Assembly: GCF_003048775.2 (NCBI RefSeq)
Contig: NZ_CP049272.1
Coordinates: 558,001-622,000, forward strand
Length of the DNA: 64,000 nucleotides
Direction of reading: 5' to 3'
Source: Campylobacter concisus
GTDB lineage: Bacteria; Campylobacterota; Campylobacteria; Campylobacterales; Campylobacteraceae
Positions 17,611 to 27,474 of this stretch are shown piece by piece (within the stretch, counting starts at the first letter, position 1; each line of letters begins with the position of its first letter). The notes under the pieces were generated by a model. It had not been told where the DNA came from. It did no database searches and saw only the letters and a program-made list of their open reading frames with translations. A program made the translations under genes and the position numbers.

Positions 17611-18095
17611 TAGAGATTATATTTTTAGATGTTGATGGCTGCCTGACTGATGGCAAGATTATATACAATGCAAATGGTGAAGAGCTTAAATTTTTTGATG
17701 TAAAAGATGGCTACGCGATAGAAAGCTGGCTAAAGCTTGGCAAAAAAGTAGCTATCATCACTGGCAGAAAGTCAGCCATCGTTGAGCGAAGGGCTGAAGA
17801 TCTAAAGATAAATCACGTCTATCAAGGTGTTGGTGATAAATTTGAAGTAGCGAGTGAGATATTAAAATTTGAAGGGCTTAGCTTTAAAAACGCAGCAGCT
17901 ATCGGCGATGACTACAATGACTATAAAATTTTAAATGCAGTTGCTTGGAGCTTTAAGCCAAAAGACGCGATAAAAGAGCTTGATGTAAAGACAAAACTAA
18001 AGCACAAAGGTGGCAATGGCGCGGTTAGAGAAATGATCGAGCTTATTATAAAATCAGAAAATTTATATGACGAGTGGTCGAAGCGTTGGTTGTAA
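17607..18095 (+). CDS. kdsC: KDO 8-phosphate phosphatase
   Basis: The 162-residue HAD protein without a cap domain carries the DxD motif in FLDVDGCLTDGKIIY at 6-20, a TGRKS motif 2, and GDDYNDYKIL near 110. The size and motifs fit KdsC, which releases phosphate from Kdo-8-phosphate before Kdo is built into lipooligosaccharide. Its place directly before lptC and lptA strengthens this. It starts at ATG 17607 overlapping hisB, and overlaps lptC by 22 bp. Confidence 0.93.
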   Translation: MIEIIFLDVDGCLTDGKIIYNANGEELKFFDVKDGYAIESWLKLGKKVAIITGRKSAIVERRAEDLKINHVYQGVGDKFEVASEILKFEGLSFKNAAAIGDDYNDYKILNAVAWSFKPKDAIKELDVKTKLKHKGGNGAVREMIELIIKSENLYDEWSKRWL

Positions 18096-18613
18096 AAATT
18101 TTCTACTTCGTCGTGGCCATTTTTAGTGTCGTGATGATATTTTTGGCAGCTCAAGATCCATACCTTGCAAATGTTTTAAAGATCGACACAAAGATATCAA
18201 ATATGCAGATAAATGATGTGATAGATTATGAGATAAATTCCACGAAAATAAGCGGAGTCTACGAGGCTGATGAGCTAAATAGATACAATGATAAAGATGA
18301 ATTTTTGAGTTTTAAAGCAAAAATTTTAAGAGGAAATTTAAAACATTTTCTAAGCTCAGACAAAGCAATCTCACAAAATGACGAAATCATCTTTCAAAAG
18401 AATGCAAACTATGAAAACAACGATAGTTTGAGATTTATAAGTGACGAAGTGATATATGGAACAAAAACAAAAATAGTAAGATCTGAAGCAAATTTCACGC
18501 TCATAAGAAATAATGATAAGGCACTGGGCGAGAGTGGAAGCTATGATCTTGCTAAAAAACAAACGCAGGTAAAAGGGTTAAGGGCATGGGTAGAAGAAAA
18601 TCAGCGATTTTAG
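18074..18613 (+). CDS. lptC: LPS export protein LptC
   Basis: The 179-residue protein has one N-terminal membrane segment (FYFVVAIFSVVMIFLAA at about 10-26) and a periplasmic beta-jellyroll-like region with little sequence signature. Assignment rests on this layout and on its place between kdsC and lptA, as in many Gram-negative genomes. LptC links the inner-membrane LptBFG transporter to LptA. Start is GTG 18074; a TTG at 18086 is an alternative. It overlaps lptA by 28 bp. Confidence 0.82.
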   Translation: MVEALVVKIFYFVVAIFSVVMIFLAAQDPYLANVLKIDTKISNMQINDVIDYEINSTKISGVYEADELNRYNDKDEFLSFKAKILRGNLKHFLSSDKAISQNDEIIFQKNANYENNDSLRFISDEVIYGTKTKIVRSEANFTLIRNNDKALGESGSYDLAKKQTQVKGLRAWVEENQRF

Positions 18614-19062
18614 CGGTGATATTGGGTTTTACATTTTTAAATGCAGAGCAAGTTGAAATCACATCAAATGATTTTTTTGCAGATGAGAATAAGCAAACTA
18701 GTGAATTTATAGGTAATGTAAATATCAAAAAGGGCTCATTTGATGAGCTTAAGGCAGATAAGGTGGTCGTCTATTTTGACAAAAAACGCCAACCTGTAAA
18801 ATATGTAGCTACTGGTAATGCTAGAGCAAAAATTTTTATAAAAGATAAGCACTATGATGGCAAAGGCAATACTCTTACATATGAGCCAGCAAAACAGATC
18901 TATACTGTTAGTGGAAATGGCTATTTACATGAGGTAGAAACTGATAAAAATGTTTATGGCGAAAAGATCGTTGTCAATCAAAAAGATGGCACATATAGCG
19001 TAAATAGTGATGAGAAAAAACCTGTTAAATTTATCTTTCAGGTAGAGGAAAAAGATAAGTGA
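18586..19062 (+). CDS. lptA: LPS transport periplasmic protein LptA
   Basis: The 158-residue product begins with a signal peptide (RKSAILAVILGFTFLNA) and continues with the OstA/LptA N-terminal pattern: ITSNDFFADENKQTSEFIGN, KADKVVVYFDKK and NTLTYEPAKQIYTVSGNGYL. LptA forms the periplasmic bridge for lipooligosaccharide between inner and outer membrane. It overlaps lptC at its start and engB at its stop (GTGA). Confidence 0.9.
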   Translation: MGRRKSAILAVILGFTFLNAEQVEITSNDFFADENKQTSEFIGNVNIKKGSFDELKADKVVVYFDKKRQPVKYVATGNARAKIFIKDKHYDGKGNTLTYEPAKQIYTVSGNGYLHEVETDKNVYGEKIVVNQKDGTYSVNSDEKKPVKFIFQVEEKDK

Positions 19063-19673
19063 TAAGGCCACTAGGTGCTAAATTTATCACATCAAGCCCA
19101 AGTATAAAAGAGGCTCCAAGCTTCGTAACAAGCGAAGTTGTCTTTTTGGGGAGATCAAATGTTGGTAAAAGCAGCCTCATAAATACACTTGTAAATCAAA
19201 AAAATCTAGCCAAAAGCTCATCGACTCCTGGCAAAACTCAACTTATAAATTTCTTTGAGGCTGAGTTTTGTGAGCAAAAAGATGAGCAGGAAGAAAAAGA
19301 TAAATTTAAGCTCATCTTGGTTGATTTGCCAGGCTTTGGCTATGCAAAAGTAGCAAAGTCAAAGCATGATGAATGGCGTAAAAATTTAGATGAGTTTTTG
19401 AAATTTAGAAGCGACATAAGGCTTTTTATACATCTAATTGATGCTAGGCATTTTGATTTAGACATAGACGTAAATGTAGATGCTTATCTAAAAAGCTTTT
19501 TAAGGGCTGATCAGAAAATTTTAAATTTATATACAAAAAGCGATAAGCTAAATCAAAGCCAAAAGAGTGCGGTAATGAAATTTGATCCAAGCGGTATCTT
19601 GGTCTCAACTCTTAATAAAAGCGGTATCGAAAAGGCTAGAGAAGCTATCATAAATAACGCTCTTGGTAGATAA
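19059..19673 (+). CDS. engB: ribosome biogenesis GTPase EngB/YsxC/YihA
   Basis: The 204-residue GTPase shows all G motifs: G1 GRSNVGKSSLINTLV at about 32, G2 SSTPGKTQLINFF, G3 DLPGFGYAKV and G4 TKSDKL. Family members act in assembly of the large ribosomal subunit. It uses a GTG start overlapping the lptA stop codon, and the next gene starts one base past its stop. Confidence 0.94.
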   Translation: MIRPLGAKFITSSPSIKEAPSFVTSEVVFLGRSNVGKSSLINTLVNQKNLAKSSSTPGKTQLINFFEAEFCEQKDEQEEKDKFKLILVDLPGFGYAKVAKSKHDEWRKNLDEFLKFRSDIRLFIHLIDARHFDLDIDVNVDAYLKSFLRADQKILNLYTKSDKLNQSQKSAVMKFDPSGILVSTLNKSGIEKAREAIINNALGR

Positions 19674-19674
19674 A

Positions 19675-20166
19675 ATGCAAACCATAAGCAGCTTAGATAT
19701 TAAAATTTTTAAAGAATTTTGGTGGGCTGTTTTTTTATTCTCGTATGAGATTGCAACTACGCAATTTGGTTTCTTGCCGCCACTCATTGGTATTTTTTTT
19801 ACTTATATGATTTTGGAGTATTCAAGAAAACAAAAGCAATACGACGAGTTTAAGCATAATTGGTACTTTGCGATAATTTTTATAATATTTGCTGAGCAAA
19901 TTCATGGATTTCATCTTTTTTCAACGATTATTGCATTTTTGCTTTTTTATAATTTTATTTTAGATTGGCTATATACCACGATGAAGTGGCGAAACTGCCT
20001 ACTTATCATCTTTGTAGCAGCCGGACATACTTTAACATTTCTTGTAAATAATCTATTTGCTTACGTTTTAAATGAGCAAAATTTAGCATTTTCGTCTGAA
20101 TATCTATTTTTTATAGCATTTGAAAGTATCCTTGCTATCGTTCTTTTTAGGGATAAAGTGCTATGA
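19675..20166 (+). CDS. MreD-like integral membrane protein upstream of mrdA
   Basis: I use the ATG at 19675; the open frame from 19663 begins inside engB. The 163-residue protein has about five hydrophobic segments, such as LPPLIGIFFTYMIL, WYFAIIFIIFAEQI and FILDWLYTTMKW. It has no catalytic motif. Its size, membrane layout and 4-bp overlap with the PBP2 gene mrdA recall MreD, which assists rod-shape synthesis, but sequence similarity is not evident to me. The same gene order is remembered in C. jejuni (Cj0651-Cj0652). Confidence 0.72.
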   Translation: MQTISSLDIKIFKEFWWAVFLFSYEIATTQFGFLPPLIGIFFTYMILEYSRKQKQYDEFKHNWYFAIIFIIFAEQIHGFHLFSTIIAFLLFYNFILDWLYTTMKWRNCLLIIFVAAGHTLTFLVNNLFAYVLNEQNLAFSSEYLFFIAFESILAIVLFRDKVL

Positions 20167-22001
20167 GAATGCGCATCGTCTTTAGTGTGATCGCTCTTTT
20201 TTGGATTATACTTTTGGGACGAATTTATCACCTAAGCATCAACTCAAATACTTACTACAACGAGATTGCAGAACAAAACGCGATAAAGACTATTTATATT
20301 CCGCCAGTTAGGGGTATCATCTTTGACGCACATGATAAGCCAATGGCTGTTAATCGTCTTGGTTTTTCGGTATCCATTAGACCTCATTTAAGTGCTAATA
20401 AAAAGGTAAAAATTTTAGATAATGAGTTAGCTTACATTGGCTCACTATTTAGTGATCTAAATGTCACAAAGCTTAAAAATGAATACATAAAAAATGACTC
20501 AGCTTATAACCAAGATTTTATAAATGTGGTCGAATTTATCGATTATGATAAATTTTTGCCATTTTTTGCATCACTTTCTTTGCGTGAAAATTTAGAGATA
20601 AGGCCCGCTTCAAAACGCCACTATCCGTATAACGATCTAGCTTCTCACATCATCGGCTATGTCGGTAGGGCAAATCAAAAAGATATGGATAATGATCCTT
20701 TGACAAAGCTTACAAATTATATTGGAAGAAGTGGTGTGGAACGATTTTATAATCCGATCTTACAAGGAATTCAGGGTTTTAAAAAGATAAAGGTAAATGC
20801 CTTAAATGAAGAGATCGAACAGATAAACTATCAAGCACCACAAAGTCAAAATATCAAGCTTGCAGTCGATCTTGAGCTTCAGCAGTTTGTGGCTGATGTC
20901 TTTGGTAAGGATGCAGGAAGCGTTATCGTTATGAGTCTAAAAGATGGTGCTATCATAGCTGCTGGTAGCTTTCCAGAGTATGATCTAAATCCATTTGTGC
21001 TTGGAATTTCTCAGCCTGAATGGGAAGAGCTTGTAAAAAACGTCGATCATCCTTTTACAAACAAGCTAATAAACGGCCTTTATCCGCCAGGTTCTGTCGT
21101 AAAAATGGGTATGGCGCTAGCGTTTTTGGATAATGGCATGAGTAAATACGATAGTTTTTTTTGTAGTGGCTCATATGAGCTTGGAGGGCGTAAATTTCGC
21201 TGCTGGAACTCTCACGGACATGGAAATGTTAATATGAATACGGCAATTAGAGAGAGCTGTGATGATTATTTTTATAAAGGTAGTCAAAAGATAGGAATTG
21301 ACGCTATTGTGCCGATACTTGAGCGTATGGGATTTGGTAGAAAAACAGAGGTTGATTTGCCAAATGAGTTTGTGGGGACTTTGCCAAGTAGAGAGTGGAA
21401 GATGAGAAAGTATGGCAAAGCATGGTTTCAAGGCGAGACCCTCATTACTTCTATCGGCCAGGGAAATTTCTTGGTCACGCCTATGCAAGTGGCAAAATAT
21501 ACAGCAGGCCTTGCAACTGGGCTAAATGTTACTCCACATTTTTTAAAGAGCATTGATGGCAAGGATGTTGATTTTACGCCAACAGATGATGCTTTTACGC
21601 CGTTTGAAAAATCACAACTACCAGCCATTAGGCATGCAATGTATGAAGTAGCAAATCACCCAAGAGGAACGGCAAATAGGCATTTTATTGGAAGCTTTGT
21701 TAAAGTTGCCGCAAAGACCGGTACTGCCCAGGTCGTTGGAATTTCTCAAACTGAAAAGAAACGTATGAAAGAAGAGGATATGGCGTATTTGCAAAGATCC
21801 CATGCATGGATGACTACATATGCGCCCTATGAAGATCCGCAATATGTCATCACAATGGTTATCGAGCATGGTGGCCATGGCGGAAGTGCGGCTGGGCCAA
21901 AAATCGCTCAAATTTATAATAAACTCGTTGAAATGGGATATATAAATTTAGAAAAAATCCAAAGCGATCAAAATAAGAAACAAGACAATAAGAAAAAATA
22001 A
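20163..22001 (+). CDS. mrdA: penicillin-binding protein 2 (cell-elongation transpeptidase)
   Basis: The 612-residue protein has an N-terminal membrane anchor (IVFSVIALFWIILLGRIYHL), a PBP dimerisation region (about 45-210) and a transpeptidase domain. The three active-site motifs are visible: SxxK in PPGSVVKMG near 315, SxN-position SCD in IRESCDDYF, and KTG in AAKTGTAQV near 520. It cross-links peptidoglycan during cell elongation. It ends the long plus-strand envelope operon; a weak GTGGT/ACCAC hairpin lies 16 bp after the stop. Confidence 0.95.
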   Translation: MRMRIVFSVIALFWIILLGRIYHLSINSNTYYNEIAEQNAIKTIYIPPVRGIIFDAHDKPMAVNRLGFSVSIRPHLSANKKVKILDNELAYIGSLFSDLNVTKLKNEYIKNDSAYNQDFINVVEFIDYDKFLPFFASLSLRENLEIRPASKRHYPYNDLASHIIGYVGRANQKDMDNDPLTKLTNYIGRSGVERFYNPILQGIQGFKKIKVNALNEEIEQINYQAPQSQNIKLAVDLELQQFVADVFGKDAGSVIVMSLKDGAIIAAGSFPEYDLNPFVLGISQPEWEELVKNVDHPFTNKLINGLYPPGSVVKMGMALAFLDNGMSKYDSFFCSGSYELGGRKFRCWNSHGHGNVNMNTAIRESCDDYFYKGSQKIGIDAIVPILERMGFGRKTEVDLPNEFVGTLPSREWKMRKYGKAWFQGETLITSIGQGNFLVTPMQVAKYTAGLATGLNVTPHFLKSIDGKDVDFTPTDDAFTPFEKSQLPAIRHAMYEVANHPRGTANRHFIGSFVKVAAKTGTAQVVGISQTEKKRMKEEDMAYLQRSHAWMTTYAPYEDPQYVITMVIEHGGHGGSAAGPKIAQIYNKLVEMGYINLEKIQSDQNKKQDNKKK

Positions 22002-22260
22002 GATCACTAAAAAGTCGTGGTAGTGACCACTTACTTAGAAATTTTTGCCTTATGCTTGGTGCGTTTTAGCTAAAATTATCAACTAAGTTTTAATCCTCTT
22101 TATTAAATTTTGGCAAGGTTGACTGAGAATTTATGTTTTTGGTAGCTAGCAAGAACCTAAGCGTTGATATATCTTTAAATTCGTTAAATAGCCTTGCTTA
22201 ATAAGATGTGGTGATTAGGAAAAATATCAATTTCCAAAATGTTTAAATATATAAAAACGT

Positions 22261-22284
22261 AGCAAAGTAAGATATCTCTTTGCT
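22261..22284 (-). terminator. terminator after queC
   Basis: AGCAAAG and CTTTGCT form a 7-bp stem; on the minus strand the hairpin is followed by ACGTTTTTATA. It lies 14 bp past the queC stop. Confidence 0.65.
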
Positions 22285-22297
22285 ATTTTATAGAAGC

Positions 22298-22978
22298 TCA
22301 TAAGGAAAATTTTTGATTTTTATATGCGATTTTATCAGTGGCGTTCGCCTTTTTAAAGCCATTTAGCCTTAGCCTGCAGCTATCGCAAAGTCCACATGCC
22401 TCGTCATCGCTCTCGTAGCAGCTCCAAGTAAGCTCTAGTGGCGAGCCAAGCTCAAGAGATTTTGCTACGATGTCAGCCTTGCTTAAATTTACAAGTGGAG
22501 TAATTATCTCGCACGAGAAACTAGGTGAAGTGCCTAAATTTATGGACTCGTTTATACTTTTTATGAAGCTCTCTTTGCAGTCAGGATAGCCTGAACTATC
22601 TTCTTCTACGACTCCGATATAGATAGCTTGTGCATTTTCTTTTTCAGCAAGTGCGGCAGCGACCGAGATAAAAATGCCATTTCGAAAAGGCACATAGGTA
22701 TTTGGCACATCTTTTTCCACCCCATCTTTTCTTATTTGCAAGCTTTCATCGGTTAAAGAATTTCCGCCTATTTGGGCAATAAAACTAACATCTAAACTCA
22801 TCTTTTTTGTAATACCTAATCTTTCGCAAATTTCGTTAAATGCACGTTTTTCACGCTTCATCGTCCTTTGACCATAGTCAAAATGAAGCGCTACGATATC
22901 ATATCCAGCCTTTTTTGCCATTACAGCACAAAGCGTGCTATCCATACCGCCGCTCATTATACAAACCGCTTTTTTCAT
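22298..22978 (-). CDS. queC: 7-cyano-7-deazaguanine synthase QueC
   Basis: I chose the ATG at 22978 giving [16 protein letters not shown]; an in-frame start at 23011 adds 11 unlikely residues. The 226-residue protein has the PP-loop SGGMDST at 8-14 and a C-terminal zinc site of four cysteines ([16 protein letters not shown]). QueC converts 7-carboxy-7-deazaguanine to preQ0 with ATP and ammonia, on the way to queuosine in tRNA. It is divergent from ybeY with about 60 bp between them. Confidence 0.95.
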   Translation of the reverse strand: MKKAVCIMSGGMDSTLCAVMAKKAGYDIVALHFDYGQRTMKREKRAFNEICERLGITKKMSLDVSFIAQIGGNSLTDESLQIRKDGVEKDVPNTYVPFRNGIFISVAAALAEKENAQAIYIGVVEEDSSGYPDCKESFIKSINESINLGTSPSFSCEIITPLVNLSKADIVAKSLELGSPLELTWSCYESDDEACGLCDSCRLRLNGFKKANATDKIAYKNQKFSL

Positions 22979-23036
22979 ATTTTGCCTTTTATTTTTGCTA
23001 GAATTATACAAAAAGTTACTAAGGAAAGAGCCTAAA

Positions 23037-23474
23037 ATGATACTTTGCGAAGAGAGCTATCCAAAAATTTTAGATGAAATTTGTGAATATTTGACGCTAG
23101 GAGAAATCGAGCTAGTTTTTGTCGATAAAGAAGAGATGAGAGAACTAAATAAAACTGAGCGAGGCATCGATAAAACGACAGATGTTTTAAGTTTTCCGCT
23201 TGAGCTTGTCATTCACGCCCCACTTGGCTCAATCGTTATAAACAAAGATATGGTAAAAGAGAAAGCTGCTGAGCTAAATCATAGTGAAGAGGCCGAAACC
23301 GCACTACTTTTTACACATGGATTGCTTCATATCTTGGGATTTGATCATGAAAAAGATGATGGCGAAATGAGAGAAAAAGAGTGCGAGGTTATCAAGAAAT
23401 TTGAGCTACCTAAAAGTCTAATAGTAAGAAGCGAGGATGTTAGGCTGATTGATCTTATAAATAATAAAAACTAA
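23037..23474 (+). CDS. ybeY: endoribonuclease YbeY
   Basis: The ATG at 23037 follows AAGGAAAGAGCC. The upstream part of the open frame is antisense to queC and is not used. The 145-residue protein carries the metal site [16 protein letters not shown], the HxxxHxxxxxH motif of this family, preceded by [11 protein letters not shown]. YbeY is a single-strand RNase for 16S rRNA maturation and ribosome quality control. Its stop overlaps the stop of the convergent neighbour by 4 bp. Confidence 0.94.
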   Translation: MILCEESYPKILDEICEYLTLGEIELVFVDKEEMRELNKTERGIDKTTDVLSFPLELVIHAPLGSIVINKDMVKEKAAELNHSEEAETALLFTHGLLHILGFDHEKDDGEMREKECEVIKKFELPKSLIVRSEDVRLIDLINNKN

Positions 23475-24454
23475 AAGAGTAGATTTTCTTCAGATGTTTT
23501 GTGAAGCTCTTCTAAAAGCTCCTCTTTTTGGCATAAAATCAATATGTAGATAAAATTTTTAAGCTTTTTTATCTCGCTTAAATTTTTAAAGTAGATTGCG
23601 TTTTGTACTTTTAACAAAGAGCCTTCTGGCAAGCAAATTTTTATCTCATCAGGGCTAAATTTTTTATTTAAAAATATACTTTGGCTTATGAATAAATCTT
23701 CATCGCTTTCAGTAATTATGGCTCTAAAGCTATTTCCAAAACTAGTAGGAATAAAATTTTTATCTATAAAAATCGGGTCAAAATGCCCGTGAATCCTACC
23801 TTCGTAAGGCTTAAATGAAATTTTATTGCTATCAAGAAATTTTAAAAGCCCATAAAACATTCCAGCAAAAACTCGTGGTATGTTTAAGTTTTGATAGTAT
23901 GTTTGCTTAAAGACTGTGCTTGTAAAAAATATCGAGCTTGGATTTATCTCGTGCATAGTCGTATCTGTGTAAATGGTCTCAAAAAGAGGCGATATTCGCT
24001 GAAGTGTTCTTGTATCATCGCCGAAAAAGACATCAAAGACCTTTGCGTGAAAAATTTGATTAAAAAGCTCAGTGATATTTTTTGACATGACGTGTGCGTT
24101 AGAGCCAAGTTTTGATTTTTCTAAAAAATCATTTATAAAAGGATTTACGGCGCAAAATTTTAGATCTTTGTGAGTTGACTCAAATCTCATAAGCTTTATC
24201 ATGGCAGTTTGTAAGCTACTAACTTTTAAAAAAGCGATCTCTTTATCGATAATTGGCACATTATCTTCGCTAATTATGGCGTATGCACCTTGTTTGATTG
24301 CCGTTTCTATATCGCTATCGTTTGCATTCAAGCAAATATATGCAAAGCCACGCCTTACGTGTTTTAGCTCAAAAACAAACTCACTTACGCTAGTTATTGT
24401 TGGTGTGTTTAGAGCCTCGGCATTTATGAGGCGAGTTAAGTTTTCTATTGTCAT
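23471..24454 (-). CDS. Mur-ligase N-domain-like protein without ATP-binding domain
   Basis: Residues about 5-95 resemble the UDP-MurNAc-binding N-domain of MurE/Mur[21 protein letters not shown], then [11 protein letters not shown], followed by a short [13 protein letters not shown]. The remaining 230 residues lack the GTNGKT P-loop and the C-terminal ligase domain, and I recognise nothing in them. A complete Mur ligase is excluded. The gene lies 1 bp after metG, in the order remembered for Cj0837c-metG of C. jejuni, so it is a conserved but unexplained family. A role sensing cell-wall precursors is only speculation. Confidence 0.65.
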   Translation of the reverse strand: MTIENLTRLINAEALNTPTITSVSEFVFELKHVRRGFAYICLNANDSDIETAIKQGAYAIISEDNVPIIDKEIAFLKVSSLQTAMIKLMRFESTHKDLKFCAVNPFINDFLEKSKLGSNAHVMSKNITELFNQIFHAKVFDVFFGDDTRTLQRISPLFETIYTDTTMHEINPSSIFFTSTVFKQTYYQNLNIPRVFAGMFYGLLKFLDSNKISFKPYEGRIHGHFDPIFIDKNFIPTSFGNSFRAIITESDEDLFISQSIFLNKKFSPDEIKICLPEGSLLKVQNAIYFKNLSEIKKLKNFIYILILCQKEELLEELHKTSEENLLF

Positions 24455-26377
24455 TTAGCCAACGATCGCGCCATTTTTAACTTTACCTTGCGTACCAAGA
24501 AGTGTTAGCGAGCCATCAGATGCGCTTAGGATCATGCCTTGAGAGACATATTTTTTCATCATCGTTCGCTCTTTTAAATTTGCTAAAACGCAAACTTGTT
24601 TGCCCACAAGCGAGCTAGGCTCGTAGTATTTTGCGATGCCAGATAAAATTTGACGCGGCTGCTCCTCGCCAAGATCTATCTTAAATTTAAGCAGCTTCTC
24701 GCTACCTTCAACTCTCTCGCACTCTAGCACCTCACCTACTTTTATCACCACCTTTGCAAAGTCATCAATGCTAATGATTTCGTTCTCTTTTTTCTCCTCT
24801 TTTGGCTCAGCTTTTGCCTCAACCTTTGGCTCATTTGCCTCGCCCATTAGCTCTTTTTCTATCCTTGGAAAAAGTGGCTCAGTAGCTTTTGCTACAAAAT
24901 TTGAAATTTCATTTTTTAAGACAAGACTTTCATAAGAAGCTGTATCTATGCTAAAGCCAAGCGTGTCAGCTATCTTAGTACAAGTTTTAGGCATAGCTGG
25001 ACTAAGTAGCGTCGCCACTTTTGCAAGTAAATTTGCGCAAAGTGCCACAAGTGCGTTTGCCTCATCAGTTTTACCAGCTTTTACAAGCGACCATGGCTCA
25101 TACTTCGCAACGGCTGCGTTTGCTAACGTTACAACCTTCCAAAGATCCTCCAAGTAGCGGTTTGTAGCTAAATTTTCTAAATTTCTTATAGCTTCATCAA
25201 GGTAGCCTTTTGCTTCATCAAGCTCAGCTTTGTGAAATTTGAGCACATCTTTTGAATCGATTTTATAGTCGCTATACTTTGCACTCATGCCAACAATGCG
25301 ACTTAGCAGGTTACCAAGTCCGTTGCCAAGTTCTGAGTTTATACGCTCGATCAAGGCTTTTTGGCTGTAATCGCCATCTTGACCAAATGGTACCTCTCTA
25401 AGCAAAAAGTATCTGAAATTTTCAAGTCCATAAGCGTTTGCAACCTCTCTTGGGTTTATAACATTACCCTTACTTTTGCTCATTTTTTCACCATTTATAG
25501 TCCACCAGCCGTGAGCTGCTACGTGTTTTGGTAATGGCAAGCCAAGACTCATCAAAAATGCCGGCCAGTAAACTGCGTGAAAGCGTAAAATATCTTTGCC
25601 AACGATGTGAGTAGTGTATGGCCAAAGATCCATTCTAGCGTCATCTCTTGAATATCCTAGTGTTGTTAGGTAGTTTATAAGCGCGTCAAGCCAGACGTAC
25701 ATAACGTGCTTTTCATCGTTTGCGCTCTTTGGTAGCTTTATGCCCCAGTCAAAGCTCGTTCTAGTTACTGAAAGATCTTTTAGTCCACCTTTTACAAAGC
25801 TTACGACCTCGTTTTTCTTACCTTTTGGGATGACGCAAAGCTCGTCATTTTCGTACCATTTTAAAAGCGCATCTTCATATTTTGAAAGCTTGAAAAAGTA
25901 GCTCTCTTCTTTGACTAAAGACGTCACGCGGCCACAGTCTGGACAGTGATTGTCTTCTAGTAGGTCTCTTTGGTTAAAAAAAGTTTCGCAACTAACGCAG
26001 TAAAATCCCTCATATTCGCCTTTATAAATGTCGCCATTTGCTTGCATCTTTTCAAAGACATTTTGCACGGTTTGTTTGTGCTCTTCGTCGGTTGTTCTTA
26101 TAAAATGATCATAGCTTATCTCAAACTCATCCCAAAGTGATCTAAATTTAGCGCTAATCTCGTCAGCATACTCTTTTGGAGTCTTGCCTCTAGCACGTGC
26201 TGCTTGCTCGATCTTTTGTCCGTGCTCGTCTGTGCCTGTCATAAAGTATGTTTCTTTGCCTTGCAGGCGGTTAAATCTAGCAAGTGTATCAGCGATGATA
26301 GTCGTGTAGGCATGGCCAATGTGTGGCACGTCGTTTACGTAATATATCGGGGTCGTTATATAAGCTTTTTCTTTCAT
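24455..26377 (-). CDS. metG: methionyl-tRNA synthetase
   Basis: The 640-residue protein has the HIGH motif (HIGHAYTT at 20-27), a zinc knuckle with CVSC...CPDC at about 125-146, and KMSKSKGN near 300. The C-terminal 110 residues form a Trbp111/EMAP-like tRNA-binding domain (KVGEVLECERVEGSEKLLKF), preceded by a Lys/Glu-rich linker at about 505-530. It charges Met and fMet tRNAs. It is followed immediately by the Mur-N-like gene. Confidence 0.97.
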   Translation of the reverse strand: MKEKAYITTPIYYVNDVPHIGHAYTTIIADTLARFNRLQGKETYFMTGTDEHGQKIEQAARARGKTPKEYADEISAKFRSLWDEFEISYDHFIRTTDEEHKQTVQNVFEKMQANGDIYKGEYEGFYCVSCETFFNQRDLLEDNHCPDCGRVTSLVKEESYFFKLSKYEDALLKWYENDELCVIPKGKKNEVVSFVKGGLKDLSVTRTSFDWGIKLPKSANDEKHVMYVWLDALINYLTTLGYSRDDARMDLWPYTTHIVGKDILRFHAVYWPAFLMSLGLPLPKHVAAHGWWTINGEKMSKSKGNVINPREVANAYGLENFRYFLLREVPFGQDGDYSQKALIERINSELGNGLGNLLSRIVGMSAKYSDYKIDSKDVLKFHKAELDEAKGYLDEAIRNLENLATNRYLEDLWKVVTLANAAVAKYEPWSLVKAGKTDEANALVALCANLLAKVATLLSPAMPKTCTKIADTLGFSIDTASYESLVLKNEISNFVAKATEPLFPRIEKELMGEANEPKVEAKAEPKEEKKENEIISIDDFAKVVIKVGEVLECERVEGSEKLLKFKIDLGEEQPRQILSGIAKYYEPSSLVGKQVCVLANLKERTMMKKYVSQGMILSASDGSLTLLGTQGKVKNGAIVG

Positions 26378-26392
26378 ATTTTTCCTTTAATT

Positions 26393-26611
26393 TTAAAAAT
26401 CAAATCCGCCATCGCTGCCAGTATTGCCTTTTGACATCGAGTTATAGCAGCTATTTACGTATTCTTTTCTTGTCTCGCAGTCAAAAAATACTTCGCAGTT
26501 AAAGCAGCTTTTTTGCCTTTTTTGGCTTTGGCATTCTTGCAAAATTTTTGCTTTTTGCTTTAAGGCTAGCTCAAATGCGTCAAGTGGCTCGTTTGCTTGT
26601 GTTTCTTGCAT
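26393..26611 (-). CDS. small cysteine-containing hypothetical protein (72 aa)
   Basis: A 72-residue soluble protein. It has a helical N-half, then SCFNCEVFFDCETRKEYVNSCYNSMSKG with four cysteines, followed by a glycine-rich tail ending GGFDF. The cysteine spacing could bind zinc or an iron-sulfur centre, but I know no family. The stop of fbp overlaps its start region by one base, so it belongs to the mobB - fbp - metG operon. A gene of this kind at this place is remembered in C. jejuni (Cj0839c), which supports that it is real. Confidence 0.72.
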   Translation of the reverse strand: MQETQANEPLDAFELALKQKAKILQECQSQKRQKSCFNCEVFFDCETRKEYVNSCYNSMSKGNTGSDGGFDF

Positions 26612-27474
26612 TATTTTTGCTCGTAAAATTTATGCAAAAGAGAAATTTCATCACGTGAGCCAAAAAAGCATGGCGTTGTTTGGTGAATTTTTTCTATTTT
26701 TACATCAAAAAGCGTTTGGTTTTTGCCGTTTGTCGTTGCGCCCTTTGCGTTCTCATATATGAAGGCAAATGGCAACACTTCAAAGACTACTCTTAGCTTG
26801 CCTTTTGGATGATCGCTCGTTGCTGGGTAGCTAAAAAGACCGCCGCCTTTTAGTAAAATTTGATGTAGGTCGCTCACCATCGCACCTGAGTATCTTAGTC
26901 TATAGCCTTGGTTGAATAGCTCATTTATAAAATTTCTATGCGTTTGGCTCCAGCCTTTTTGTGTGGCTCCCGTGGCATTTAGCTTTCCCTTTTCTTTTAG
27001 CTCAAGCTCTTTTACAAATTTAAACTCACCATCTTTGCCAAGTCTATAAAATTTAGGCAAAGCGCCCTTTTTCTCGGCAATTACCAGCTCAAGTCTTGGG
27101 CCATATATGCTGTAAGCTGCGGCTATTAAATTTTCTGGTTTTACTTCGTTTTCATAGATACCAAAGATCGAGCCAACAGCAAAATTTACATCAACTAGGC
27201 TTGAGCCATCAAGTGGATCGTAAGCAATTATAAATTTAGCATTTTTGTTTATCTCAAGCTCGTCCTCTTTTTCTTCGCTAATTAGCGCTTTTACGCATGA
27301 AAGCTGCTTAAATTTAGCCGTGATGATCTCGTCGCTTTTGACATCAAGCTTTAGCTGTGTGTCTCCGGTTGCGTTTTCGTGAGTTGTGTAGCCAAGATCG
27401 GCATATTTTATCACTTCGCTTATCTCTTTTGCGATCTCTTTTATGGTGTTAAAGATTTGATTTAATTCTTGCAT
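26611..27474 (-). CDS. fbp: fructose-1,6-bisphosphatase, class I
   Basis: I use the ATG at 27474 (MQELNQIF); the frame also opens 12 residues upstream inside mobB. The 287-residue protein shows the class I metal and substrate sites: ISEEKEDE near 78, [20 protein letters not shown] near 93-112, and [13 protein letters not shown] near 208. It removes the 1-phosphate of fructose 1,6-bisphosphate in gluconeogenesis, which matters in Campylobacter because glycolysis is usually incomplete. Its start codon abuts the mobB stop. Confidence 0.95.
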   Translation of the reverse strand: MQELNQIFNTIKEIAKEISEVIKYADLGYTTHENATGDTQLKLDVKSDEIITAKFKQLSCVKALISEEKEDELEINKNAKFIIAYDPLDGSSLVDVNFAVGSIFGIYENEVKPENLIAAAYSIYGPRLELVIAEKKGALPKFYRLGKDGEFKFVKELELKEKGKLNATGATQKGWSQTHRNFINELFNQGYRLRYSGAMVSDLHQILLKGGGLFSYPATSDHPKGKLRVVFEVLPFAFIYENAKGATTNGKNQTLFDVKIEKIHQTTPCFFGSRDEISLLHKFYEQK

